A stretch of DNA of 30,928 nucleotides from a virus. This document shows positions 1 to 6,119 of the stretch, one piece after another. The notes under the pieces are model-generated. The model was not told the DNA's origin, did no database searches, and saw nothing but the letters and a program-made list of their open reading frames with translations. Position numbers and translations under genes: made by a program. The stretch is from IMG/VR virus record IMGVR_UViG_3300042866_000128, positions 1 to 30,928 of that record; one strand, 5' to 3'. How positions within the stretch are numbered: position 1 is the first letter of the stretch; each line of letters opens with the position of its first letter.

Positions 1-133
1 ACGAAACCAAGTAGTAAAAGACATAAAGTCAACAGGTGTAAAAATGCACCAGTACAACATAGATAGGTTCTTATCTAAAAAACCAGTATCAATTGATACA
101 CTAAAAAAGATAGAGCGTTATGTATGTACAGAG
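1..133. repeat. Left copy of terminal direct repeat (contig closes on itself)
   Basis: Bases 1-126 are identical to 30796-30921. Bases 127-133 align with 30922-30928 but differ at 127, 130 and 133. The two copies lie in the same reading frame of one small HTH gene, and all three differences are third-codon-position changes that keep Cys, Thr and Glu. This is what a circular or terminally redundant genome looks like after assembly, giving a unit of 30,795 bp. Synonymous divergence at the end suggests that a closely related variant contributed the right end. A true physical terminal repeat cannot be excluded from sequence alone. Confidence 0.9.
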
Positions 134-157
134 ATGCAATTAACATACAACCGTTAA
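2..157 (+). CDS. Small Cro/CI-like helix-turn-helix protein, C-terminal part (gene spans contig ends)
   Basis: The frame enters at base 2 and stops at 155-157. Joined to the part beginning at 30737 it gives a protein of about 71 residues. The middle, with motifs such as VVKDIKSTGV and RFLSKKPVSIDTLKKIERYV, has the length and spacing of a Cro/CI-type HTH: a first helix, a recognition helix ending in RFL, then a helix starting TLKKIE. It should bind DNA as a small repressor or activator; its operator is unknown. It is the last gene of the early transcription unit and is followed within 10 bases by a terminator. The HTH call rests on pattern only. Confidence 0.7.
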   Translation, partial: RNQVVKDIKSTGVKMHQYNIDRFLSKKPVSIDTLKKIERYVCTEMQLTYNR

Positions 158-162
158 ACTAT

Positions 163-196
163 ATCCCTCGTCATATTGTCGGGGGATTATTTTTTT
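163..196 (+). terminator. Rho-independent terminator ending the early operon
   Basis: An 8-bp stem (163-170 with 180-187, one G:T pair) with a 9-base loop is followed by a T-rich tract containing seven consecutive T. It lies just after the HTH gene and just before the sigma-factor gene, so it separates early from late transcription on the circular map. Confidence 0.8.
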
Positions 197-208
197 AACC
201 TATATTTA
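176..208 (+). promoter_or_regulatory. Putative late promoter upstream of the sigma-factor gene
   Basis: TATATTTA at 201-208 differs by one base from the Bacteroidota -7 form TATATTTG. A TTG at 176-178 lies 22 bases upstream, near the distance expected for the -33 element. The predicted transcript would start about 10-15 bases before the ATG at 226. The box overlaps the downstream side of the preceding terminator. The match is imperfect, so this is only a candidate. Confidence 0.4.
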
Positions 209-225
209 CACTGTAAACTAAACGC

Positions 226-768
226 ATGAGTAACAAATGGTCAGATATATTATGCAGACATCATAAAGAATGGGTAGACATTGTCCGTTCATTTGGTGAG
301 TCTAACTTTGCTGAAGACATCGTACAGGAAATGTACATACGTTTCTACGATAGTAACTCAGGAAGCAAGTGCATAACGGAAGCTGGTGAACCTAACCGAG
401 CTTATATTTGGATAAGTTTAAAAAACACTTATCTAACATACGTCAAACAGAAGAACAAGTACTGCAAAGTAGACATTGACGAGATTAGGAACTTATCTTA
501 TGAAGATATTGACCAGCAGAAACACGAATCCTACGATGTCCTAACCACTAAGATAAAAAAAGAGATTAACTCATGGCATGAATATGACCAAATGCTGTTC
601 AGTTTATACTCTACCAGCTCAGATTCAATGAGAGACATAAGTAAAGGAGCTAATATTTCACTGTCATCAATCTTCAACACGCTCAAGAACTGCAAAGCAA
701 GGCTGAAAGAGAACGTAGGAGAGCATTACGAGGACTATCTGAATAAAGACTATCACTTAATAAAATAA
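226..768 (+). CDS. ECF-like RNA polymerase sigma factor
   Basis: At 180 residues this has the size and layout of an ECF (group 4) sigma factor. Residues about 8-45 look like region 2, with the helix AEDIVQEMYIRF (29-40), the usual DxxQExF-type core-binding signature. Residues about 115-165 look like region 4, an HTH with ISLSSIFNTLKNCKARL. The region 2 to 4 linker is acidic. It would redirect host RNA polymerase, plausibly to phage late promoters, since it is the first gene of the late unit and sits directly ahead of the packaging genes. An alternative is a DNA-binding protein using a sigma-like fold for another task such as packaging. ATG 226 is the first start after the terminator. Confidence 0.75.
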   Translation: MSNKWSDILCRHHKEWVDIVRSFGESNFAEDIVQEMYIRFYDSNSGSKCITEAGEPNRAYIWISLKNTYLTYVKQKNKYCKVDIDEIRNLSYEDIDQQKHESYDVLTTKIKKEINSWHEYDQMLFSLYSTSSDSMRDISKGANISLSSIFNTLKNCKARLKENVGEHYEDYLNKDYHLIK

Positions 769-773
769 AACCA

Positions 774-1184
774 ATGGAGAAGAAAAAACGAAAGAGACGT
801 ACTAAAGCAGAAATTCAAGCTCAAGTACAGAAACCCGAATCTCAAGGACTAGGAGACACAGTAGAGAAAGTACTAGAGGCTACAGGAATAGCTAAAGTAG
901 CTAAATGGATTCTAGGAGAAGATTGTGGATGCGATGAGCGTAAAGCAAAGTTAAACGAGTTGTTCCCATACAAGAAACCGCTTTGCCTAGAGGAAGACGA
1001 ACACCAATATCTAACAGAGTTTTTCTCTACAATGACAGAGAGAATAAAACCAACTCAGCAAAAGCAGTTATTAAAGATATACAACCGTATCTTTCAAGAG
1101 AGAAATGAGCCATCAACGTGTTCATCATGCTGGGTTAACTACTTGAATAAGCTACGCAAAGTGTACGACCAATATAACGATTAA
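774..1184 (+). CDS. Conserved phage protein with basic N-terminus and CGCDxRK motif
   Basis: I recognise the type but not a function. The N-terminus is very basic (MEKKKRKRRTKAE), followed by a predicted amphipathic segment (about 27-47, with GLGDTVEKVLEATGIAKVAK) and a CGC-DERK-KLN motif at about 52-60. The second half is helical with a CSSC pair near residue 118. The cysteines could bind metal or form a disulphide. Comparable proteins with a CGCD motif are known to me from Bacteroidota phage genomes, usually near terminase. The gene follows the sigma factor after 5 bases and precedes the next gene by 3 bases, so it is co-transcribed. A nucleic-acid role is possible given the basic end, but unproven. 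Confidence 0.7.
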   Translation: MEKKKRKRRTKAEIQAQVQKPESQGLGDTVEKVLEATGIAKVAKWILGEDCGCDERKAKLNELFPYKKPLCLEEDEHQYLTEFFSTMTERIKPTQQKQLLKIYNRIFQERNEPSTCSSCWVNYLNKLRKVYDQYND

Positions 1185-1187
1185 GAT

Positions 1188-1406
1188 ATGCCGATACCAA
1201 AACCAAAACCAGCAGAAAGTAAAGAGGAGTTTGTATCTCGATGTATGGCAGACGATACAATGAACTCAGAATATAAAGACGAAAAGCAGAGAGCTGCTAT
1301 ATGTTATTCTACTTACGATGAACAGAGACTTACAGAAATCAGAGAAATGTTATCGGGACTACAGAAAGACGAATACATCCCAATTGAACAGAGAAAAAAG
1401 AAATAA
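1188..1406 (+). CDS. Small protein with phage 'F-RC-...-QRAAIC' motif
   Basis: 72 residues. After a Pro/Lys-rich start it carries the pattern FVSRCM...EYKDEKQRAAICY. This Cys-containing motif recurs at the C-termini of some phage head proteases and in stand-alone small phage proteins; here it is stand-alone. Its exact function is not known to me. The two cysteines about 20 residues apart may matter structurally. It starts 3 bases after the previous stop and lies in the run of small genes leading to the terminase genes. Confidence 0.65.
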   Translation: MPIPKPKPAESKEEFVSRCMADDTMNSEYKDEKQRAAICYSTYDEQRLTEIREMLSGLQKDEYIPIEQRKKK

Positions 1407-1482
1407 GCAAAGAGCTAAAGACCATGTACGCTATTGGTTTTTTAAAGACACTGCATTTGAAAGATTAAACCCTGAAGAATAA
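1318..1482 (+). CDS. Possible small basic ORF overlapping the upstream gene
   Basis: A 54-codon frame from ATG 1318 to TAA 1480-1482, overlapping the preceding gene in another frame. The C-terminal 30 residues (NKQRAKDHVRYWFFKD then TAFERLNPEE) look protein-like and fill the otherwise empty 78 bases before the next ATG, which starts two bases after this stop. A shorter version could start at TTG 1384. The real start is uncertain. It could instead be a frameshifted extension of the upstream 72-residue product. Confidence 0.4.
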   Translation: MNRDLQKSEKCYRDYRKTNTSQLNREKRNKQRAKDHVRYWFFKDTAFERLNPEE

Positions 1483-1484
1483 AA

Positions 1485-1697
1485 ATGTTTGAAGAACAAC
1501 TACAAGAGATAATAGAACACATCCTAGCTCAATATGATGGTTACTGTTTTGTAATAGGTAAAGCAAACTTAGAAGCTGCTGGAGACATTAACGAGTATAT
1601 GGGATATCCTGTAATCTATTCACCACTTGTAGAGAAGACGGATGAAACCGTTTATTTTGTACCAATGACAAGTCACTTTATAAACACGAACAACTAA
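1485..1697 (+). CDS. Hypothetical small protein upstream of terS
   Basis: 70 residues, no family recognised. The N-terminal third is an amphipathic helix (EEQLQEIIEHILAQY), followed by a mixed alpha/beta-looking stretch with no cysteine cluster or signal peptide. Its stop precedes the TerS start by one base, so the two are probably translationally coupled. Its position between the sigma factor and the terminase suggests a packaging or early-late accessory role, but nothing in the sequence proves it. Confidence 0.6.
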   Translation: MFEEQLQEIIEHILAQYDGYCFVIGKANLEAAGDINEYMGYPVIYSPLVEKTDETVYFVPMTSHFINTNN

Positions 1698-1698
1698 T

Positions 1699-2151
1699 AT
1701 GGAAAAGAAAAAAGTAGGAAGACCAAGAAAGATAGAGTCACCTGAACAACTACATGAAATATTCAAAGCATACAAAACGTATGTAAAGGAAAACCCAAGA
1801 TACAAATACACACTATCTCATAGAACAGGAGATATGGTTCCTGAACCTTTAGAATGTCCGCTCACAATGGAAGGCTTTGAAGTGTACTGTTGGCAGAAGT
1901 TTGACCTGAGTGTTAATCATTATTTCGATAATCAGAAGAACGCATATGAAGAATTTTGTACCATCTGCCATAATATAAAGAGAGAAATACGCAACGACCA
2001 AATCTCAGGAGGTATGGTAGGACAGTATAACGCATCAATTACACAGCGTTTAAACAACCTAAAAGAACAGGTAGAAAACACGAACATCGAACAGCCATTA
2101 TTTAACTTGAATGAGTTTAAAGATAACGACAGCGATAAGGAAAATCTATAA
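1699..2151 (+). CDS. terS: Terminase small subunit (DNA-packaging protein)
   Basis: 150 residues. It opens with KKKVGRPRKIESPEQL, the basic GRPRK start common in phage small terminases, followed by helices (F..Y..Y....NP), a TMEGFEVYCWQKFDLSV segment that fits a small DNA-binding helical module, and a C-terminal coiled region. The family (gp3-like DNA-packaging protein) selects the phage DNA and presents it to the large terminase. Its 3' end overlaps the TerL start by 41 bases in another frame, typical of a coupled terS-terL pair. Confidence comes from both the sequence type and the neighbour. Confidence 0.8.
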   Translation: MEKKKVGRPRKIESPEQLHEIFKAYKTYVKENPRYKYTLSHRTGDMVPEPLECPLTMEGFEVYCWQKFDLSVNHYFDNQKNAYEEFCTICHNIKREIRNDQISGGMVGQYNASITQRLNNLKEQVENTNIEQPLFNLNEFKDNDSDKENL

Positions 2152-3274
2152 GCTAGAAAAACGCATTAAGATTATTCAAGGCGGAACGAGTGCTGGTAAG
2201 ACGTTTGGAATTATTCCTGTACTTATAGACAAAGCTGCTAGGACTGCTGGAATGGAAATAAGCATAGTAGCAGAATCTATTCCACATCTACGAAGAGGTG
2301 CGCTCAGAGACTTTGAAAAGATAATGAAGTGGACTGGTAGATTCTTTGAAAGTAACTTCAATAAGACGCTACTAAAATACGAATTTGCAAACGGTTCGTT
2401 CATTGAGTTCTTTAGTGCAGATGACTCAGCAAAGTTGAGAGGAGCGAGAAGGGACATCCTGTACATAAATGAGTGTAACAATGTGACCTTTGAGTCTTAC
2501 AATGAGCTTTCTATCCGTACACGAAAAGAGATATTCTTAGACTTTAACCCAGCTAATGAGTTTTGGGTACACACCGAACTAAAAGACGAACCTGACGCTG
2601 ACTTTATAATCCTAACCTACAAGGACAACGAAGCCTTAGACCAATCCATAGTAGACCAAATAGAAAAGAACAAGCTAAAAGCTGAGACTTCATCTTACTG
2701 GCGTAATTGGTGGTTAGTATATGGTGAGGGTCAGGTAGGAATGTTAGAAGGAGTTGTATTCTCAAACTGGAAGACAATAGACACAATACCAAAAGAGGCA
2801 AGGCTTATCGGAATAGGCTTAGACTTTGGATACACGAACGACCCTACATCAATTATAGAAATCTACACTCACAACGGACAGAGGATAGTAAACGAACTTG
2901 CTTACCGTACAGGAATGCTGAACTCGGACATAGCTAAAATCTTACCTAAGAATGTAGTAGTCTATGCTGATAGCGCAGAACCTAAATCAATAGATGAGAT
3001 AAGACGCTACGGAATAAACATCAAAGGAGTAACCAAAGGAAAGGATTCGATTAATTACGGTATTGATGTCATGCAAAGAAACGAATACTTAGTAACGTCA
3101 AGCAGTACTAATCTAATCAAAGAGCTTAGGTCATATTGTTGGGACACTGATAAGACAGGAGTCAGGTTAAACAAACCAGTTGGAGGTAATGACCACGCTA
3201 TTGATGCGTTCAGGTATCATGAAATGGAAACTTTAGGTATAAATAGTCACTACGGAAAGTACCATGTAAGGTAG
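2111..3274 (+). CDS. terL: Terminase large subunit (ATPase and nuclease)
   Basis: 387 residues, a compact TerL. Walker A is GGTSAGKT (24-31). Walker B is DILYINE (about 115-121), with Glu as the likely catalytic carboxylate. A motor-domain motif LDFNPANEFW follows. The RNase H-like nuclease domain has GLDFGYTNDPTS (D238), YADSAEP (D287) and GNDHAIDAFRY (D361), the expected acidic triad. It drives ATP-dependent DNA translocation into the prohead at the portal and cuts the concatemer. The ATG at 2111 lies inside terS; starting later would lose the residues just before Walker A. The assignment is secure. Confidence 0.95.
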   Translation: MSLKITTAIRKIYKLEKRIKIIQGGTSAGKTFGIIPVLIDKAARTAGMEISIVAESIPHLRRGALRDFEKIMKWTGRFFESNFNKTLLKYEFANGSFIEFFSADDSAKLRGARRDILYINECNNVTFESYNELSIRTRKEIFLDFNPANEFWVHTELKDEPDADFIILTYKDNEALDQSIVDQIEKNKLKAETSSYWRNWWLVYGEGQVGMLEGVVFSNWKTIDTIPKEARLIGIGLDFGYTNDPTSIIEIYTHNGQRIVNELAYRTGMLNSDIAKILPKNVVVYADSAEPKSIDEIRRYGINIKGVTKGKDSINYGIDVMQRNEYLVTSSSTNLIKELRSYCWDTDKTGVRLNKPVGGNDHAIDAFRYHEMETLGINSHYGKYHVR

Positions 3275-3280
3275 CAAGGT

Positions 3281-3312
3281 ACAAAAACACGAATTAAAGT
3301 TAATTAATTATG
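3281..3312 (+). repeat. AT-rich leader repeat, copy 1 (before tail chaperone gene)
   Basis: This 32-base leader ending in the ATG at 3310 closely resembles 18356-18387, which ends in the ATG at 18385. The last 15 bases (agttaattaattatg) are identical and the upstream part shares an ACAAAA.ACACG.ATTA pattern with single-base indels. It may be a translation leader or part of a late promoter. Other genes in the window have only weaker versions. Confidence 0.5.
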
Positions 3313-3996
3313 AAGGTAACAATAGACGTTCCAAGCAGTTTAGCAGATATTACTTTAGAGCAGTATCAATATCTCATGTCAATTCAAGACGAGAATGATT
3401 CTGAGGACTTTGCTTCTAGAAAGTTGATAGCTTGTCTGTGTAAGATTCCTTTGTCAGATGTGTTAAAGATTCAGTACACGTCAATTATAGAGCTACTAGA
3501 AAAGTTCAACGCTATTTTCAGGGAGGATAAATTCCTTATTCAGAGATTTGAGTTGGGAGGTGTAGAGTTTGGTTTTGTTCCTGAGTTGGAATCTATCTCA
3601 TTTGGTGAGTATATAGATGCTGAGAAGTATTTAAGTGATTGGTCGACAATGAATAATGCTATGGCAGTTTTGTACAGACCAGTAGTCAAACGAAAAGACG
3701 AAAAATACACAATAGAAGACTACCATACTTCAGCTACTTATGCAGAGGTAATGAAAGCAATGCCATTGAATGTAGCTTTAGGCGCTCAGGTTTTTTTTTG
3801 GAATTTAAAAAGAGACTTGTTACTCGCTACGATGGATTATTTAGCGGAGGAGCTGACGGAGATTCCTCAGGAGATTATAGCGCAACATCTGTCTTTGCCC
3901 AAAGATGGGGGTGGTATCAATCAGTATATCAGCTCTCTCAAGGAGATGTTAGAAGATTTGACGCAGTTACCGCTTTACCGCTCCATCAGTGTTTAA
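3310..3996 (+). CDS. Tail assembly chaperone, short form (gpG-like)
   Basis: 228 residues, the zero-frame product. The N-terminal half contains TLEQYQYLMSIQD and SISFGEYIDAEKYLSDW, a pattern I associate with Bacteroidota phage tail assembly chaperones. The last 65 residues, from FFWNLKRDLLLATMDYL onward, lie beyond the slippery run at 3791-3799 and are still protein-like, so both frames appear to be used. In the lambda model gpG and gpGT bind tape measure and tail-tube subunits and set up tail assembly. A second product arises by -1 shift (see 3798-4067). Function is inferred from the frameshift architecture and from position in the tail block. Confidence 0.75.
   Translation: MKVTIDVPSSLADITLEQYQYLMSIQDENDSEDFASRKLIACLCKIPLSDVLKIQYTSIIELLEKFNAIFREDKFLIQRFELGGVEFGFVPELESISFGEYIDAEKYLSDWSTMNNAMAVLYRPVVKRKDEKYTIEDYHTSATYAEVMKAMPLNVALGAQVFFWNLKRDLLLATMDYLAEELTEIPQEIIAQHLSLPKDGGGINQYISSLKEMLEDLTQLPLYRSISV
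3790..3800 (+). promoter_or_regulatory. Slippery site for programmed -1 frameshift (nine T)
   Basis: Zero-frame codons across the run are GTT TTT TTT TGG. A one-base slip back continues as TTG GAA TTT into the frame that ends at 4067. The run is T3791-T3799. Two U-rich codons in tandem allow re-pairing in the -1 frame, as at lambda G/T-type sites. A run of nine T could also cause RNA polymerase slippage, giving the same mixture of products. A sequencing homopolymer error is a third possibility. Confidence 0.7.
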
Positions 3997-4067
3997 CGTA
4001 TTTGACATTTGAAAAGGAAAGGGTAACGCTAGAGAATAACGAGATTAAAAGACAAATGAAAAGATGA
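3798..4067 (+). CDS. Tail assembly chaperone, -1 frame extension (T-like part of GT fusion)
   Basis: This frame has no convincing ATG of its own (TTG 3798 is the first codon after the slip). It is read as the C-terminal 89 residues of a fusion of about 252 residues with the first 163 residues of the upstream gene. The segment RWGWYQSVYQLSQGDVRRFD, then LPLHQCLTYLTFEKE, is a strong match in style to the C-terminal half of phage tail chaperones with a Trp-rich helix. Its TGA overlaps the ATG of the next gene (ATGA at 4064-4067), whereas the zero frame stops 68 bases earlier. Translational coupling therefore favours genuine use of this frame. Confidence 0.75.
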   Translation: MEFKKRLVTRYDGLFSGGADGDSSGDYSATSVFAQRWGWYQSVYQLSQGDVRRFDAVTALPLHQCLTYLTFEKERVTLENNEIKRQMKR

Positions 4068-4516
4068 AAGCATACACATACTTACTAGAGGAATTAAAAG
4101 CAGAGATTGAAACTATCCCAATGGTGACTACGGTTACTCAGGGAGGACTAGATGACATCGACAATTACAAACAGACTTTATTCCCTTTGGTTCACATTAT
4201 AGTAAATAGCGTAACAGCTTCATCTAACACGTTTACGTTTAATGTTAGTATCATTTCGATGGATGTAGTAGACATAGCAAAAGACGAAACTACAAATATC
4301 TTCTACGGCAATGATAATGAGATAGACGTATTGAATACTACAATGGTTATTTTAACACGAATAATTGAGGTATTAATAAGAGGTGAGCTATCTAGAAAAA
4401 TGGAGATAGTAGGTACTCCTAATATGCAGCCATTTACAGAAAGATTTGAAAACTACCTAGCTGGTTGGACTGCGACAATGGATATAATTGTCCCTAACGA
4501 CATGAGCATTTGCTAA
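4064..4516 (+). CDS. Conserved tail/neck protein, possible tail terminator
   Basis: 150 residues. The N-terminus (AYTYLLEELKAEIETIP) is helical and is followed by beta-rich sequence with the pattern YKQTLFPLVHIIVNSV and FNVSIISMDVVD. This type of protein recurs in Bacteroidota phages beside the tail chaperone. The size and alpha/beta layout suit a tail terminator or tail-completion protein, but I see no diagnostic motif. It starts by ATGA overlap with the chaperone -1 frame, and its stop overlaps the next start (TAATG), so it sits inside a coupled tail module. Confidence 0.65.
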   Translation: MKAYTYLLEELKAEIETIPMVTTVTQGGLDDIDNYKQTLFPLVHIIVNSVTASSNTFTFNVSIISMDVVDIAKDETTNIFYGNDNEIDVLNTTMVILTRIIEVLIRGELSRKMEIVGTPNMQPFTERFENYLAGWTATMDIIVPNDMSIC

Positions 4517-5046
4517 TGATGACAGGACAGCAAATAAGGAAAGAGTTAGAGAAGTTTCAGAAGTATGTTATTTCTCAGGCTAGAGCTAATTTAACACGGT
4601 TAAAAAAGAACTCCTCTAAGAATCTTTATGATAGTTTAAAGGGTCAAGTTACCTATAAGAAAGGTGATTACACTGTAGAAATTGAAATGGAGTACTACGG
4701 ACTATTCGTAGATAAAGGAGTAAGTGGTACAGATAAAACCTATAGTGGAACTGACTATGTTTATAAAGAAGGTAAACAAAATGCACCTAGTCCTAGACAC
4801 TTTGACAAGTGGGTAGTGAAACGAGGGTTAGCACCTAGAGATGCAAAAGGTAAATTTATCACTAGAGATAGTTTAAAGTTTGCTTTGTCAAGGCACATAC
4901 AGAAAAACGGTATAGCTCCAAGTTTGTTTTTGACTAAACCATTTGAAGCAGCGATGAGAAGATTACCACAGGATGTAGTCACAGCATACGGAATAGATAT
5001 AGAGGCTTGGATGAGCGCAACAGTAGAAAAAATAAATAGAAAATAA
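4516..5046 (+). CDS. HK97 gp10-like tail-completion/neck protein
   Basis: 176 residues from ATG 4516, which overlaps the previous stop as TAATG. A TTG two codons upstream is less likely. Basic N-terminal helix (EKFQKYVISQARANL), then a beta section with EMEYYGLFVDKGVSGT, and near the end FLTKPFEAAMRRL. A sequence of the type YG.FVDKGVSGT...R.FLTKPF is characteristic of the HK97 gp10/neck-protein group that joins tail tube to head. The stop overlaps the following ATG. The family is inferred from the motif and context. Confidence 0.65.
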   Translation: MMTGQQIRKELEKFQKYVISQARANLTRLKKNSSKNLYDSLKGQVTYKKGDYTVEIEMEYYGLFVDKGVSGTDKTYSGTDYVYKEGKQNAPSPRHFDKWVVKRGLAPRDAKGKFITRDSLKFALSRHIQKNGIAPSLFLTKPFEAAMRRLPQDVVTAYGIDIEAWMSATVEKINRK

Positions 5047-6119
5047 TGGCAAGAATATTCGCACGGTCACCGTACATAATCAACATAGACGAACTGAATC
5101 AGTCAGGTTCTAAAATTGATTTGACTATTTGGCAAGGTTCAGGTTCTGCACCTATGAATCCGACATACATACTTTCAAAGGATTCTCCATCTACGACAAA
5201 CACGCAGACGGTTTACAACATATCTCCGTACATTCAGGAGTTTCTTAACCATAACACGAACCAATCTATCTACAATGGATTTATTAGCACTCCTGTAGCA
5301 CAATGGGTAAATGTGAAAGTGACCAAATACAAAAAGAATTTAGCTGGAGTTTATTCTTTGCTTGGCACTGAAGATTTTAAAGCATATAACGGTTACGGAT
5401 TATTTGTAGAGGGTTACAACCCACAGCAGACAAGTTGGTTTTTACCTGAGGGAACTTACAACTATTACTACAATCCAAACGCTGACTTTTTTAACAACCC
5501 ATTAGATAGAGTTGGACATTTAACACTTGAGGCTATTAGTGGATGGAAGATAAAATATACTAACCTAGTAACAGCAGCTACATTTACAATTCCATTTACC
5601 ACAACAAGGGTTACAGATGTTTATAGAGTACCACAAAGTTACTATTTAGATGGATGTACTACAGAGCTTTTAAACGCTTCGGATGTTGTTCAGGCTACTT
5701 GGGTATTTAGACCAGTTACAGAATGTAGATATGAACCTGTAGTAATTGACTTTGTAAATAAGTTAGGAGCATGGCAGAGAGAGTTTTTCTTCAAGGCTTC
5801 ATTTGATGACATAGAGGTAAAGTCTAATGCTTATAATTTAATGATGGCGAACTCAGTTAACTATTCTGTAGTTCAAGGTCAGCGTAAAGACTTTAATGTA
5901 AATGCTTCACAGAAAATTAAGGTTAATACTGGTAGTGTAACTGAAAACTACTACGATATACTTACAGATTTAATTATGAGTGAGCGTATTTTAGTTAACG
6001 GCTTACCAGCTACAATAAAGACAAAAGGACTTTCTAAGCTAAAAGGTGTAAATACGAAAGACTCAAATTACACTTTAGAGTTTGAATACGCTTACAACAC
6101 AATTAACAACGTCATCTAA
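5046..6119 (+). CDS. Tail structural protein of Bacteroidota phages
   Basis: 357 residues, beta-rich and aromatic-rich, without signal peptide or membrane segment. The first 65 residues contain repeated beta strands (DLTIWQGSG, YNISPYIQEFLNH). The second half has VIDFVNKLGAWQREFFFKAS, a conserved-looking WQREFFF signature I associate with Bacteroidota phage structural proteins. It lies between the neck protein and a 781-residue structural protein with one-base stop/start overlaps on both sides. It likely belongs to the distal tail or baseplate, because it precedes the tape measure in the tail block. The precise component is not determined. Confidence 0.65.
   Translation: MARIFARSPYIINIDELNQSGSKIDLTIWQGSGSAPMNPTYILSKDSPSTTNTQTVYNISPYIQEFLNHNTNQSIYNGFISTPVAQWVNVKVTKYKKNLAGVYSLLGTEDFKAYNGYGLFVEGYNPQQTSWFLPEGTYNYYYNPNADFFNNPLDRVGHLTLEAISGWKIKYTNLVTAATFTIPFTTTRVTDVYRVPQSYYLDGCTTELLNASDVVQATWVFRPVTECRYEPVVIDFVNKLGAWQREFFFKASFDDIEVKSNAYNLMMANSVNYSVVQGQRKDFNVNASQKIKVNTGSVTENYYDILTDLIMSERILVNGLPATIKTKGLSKLKGVNTKDSNYTLEFEYAYNTINNVI

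Noticed and set aside
403-410. TATATTTG as a promoter inside the sigma-factor gene
   Set aside because: It lies within coding sequence with no -33 partner; similarly 24755-24762 inside the DnaD-like gene. The 8-mer is expected by chance a few times in AT-rich DNA.
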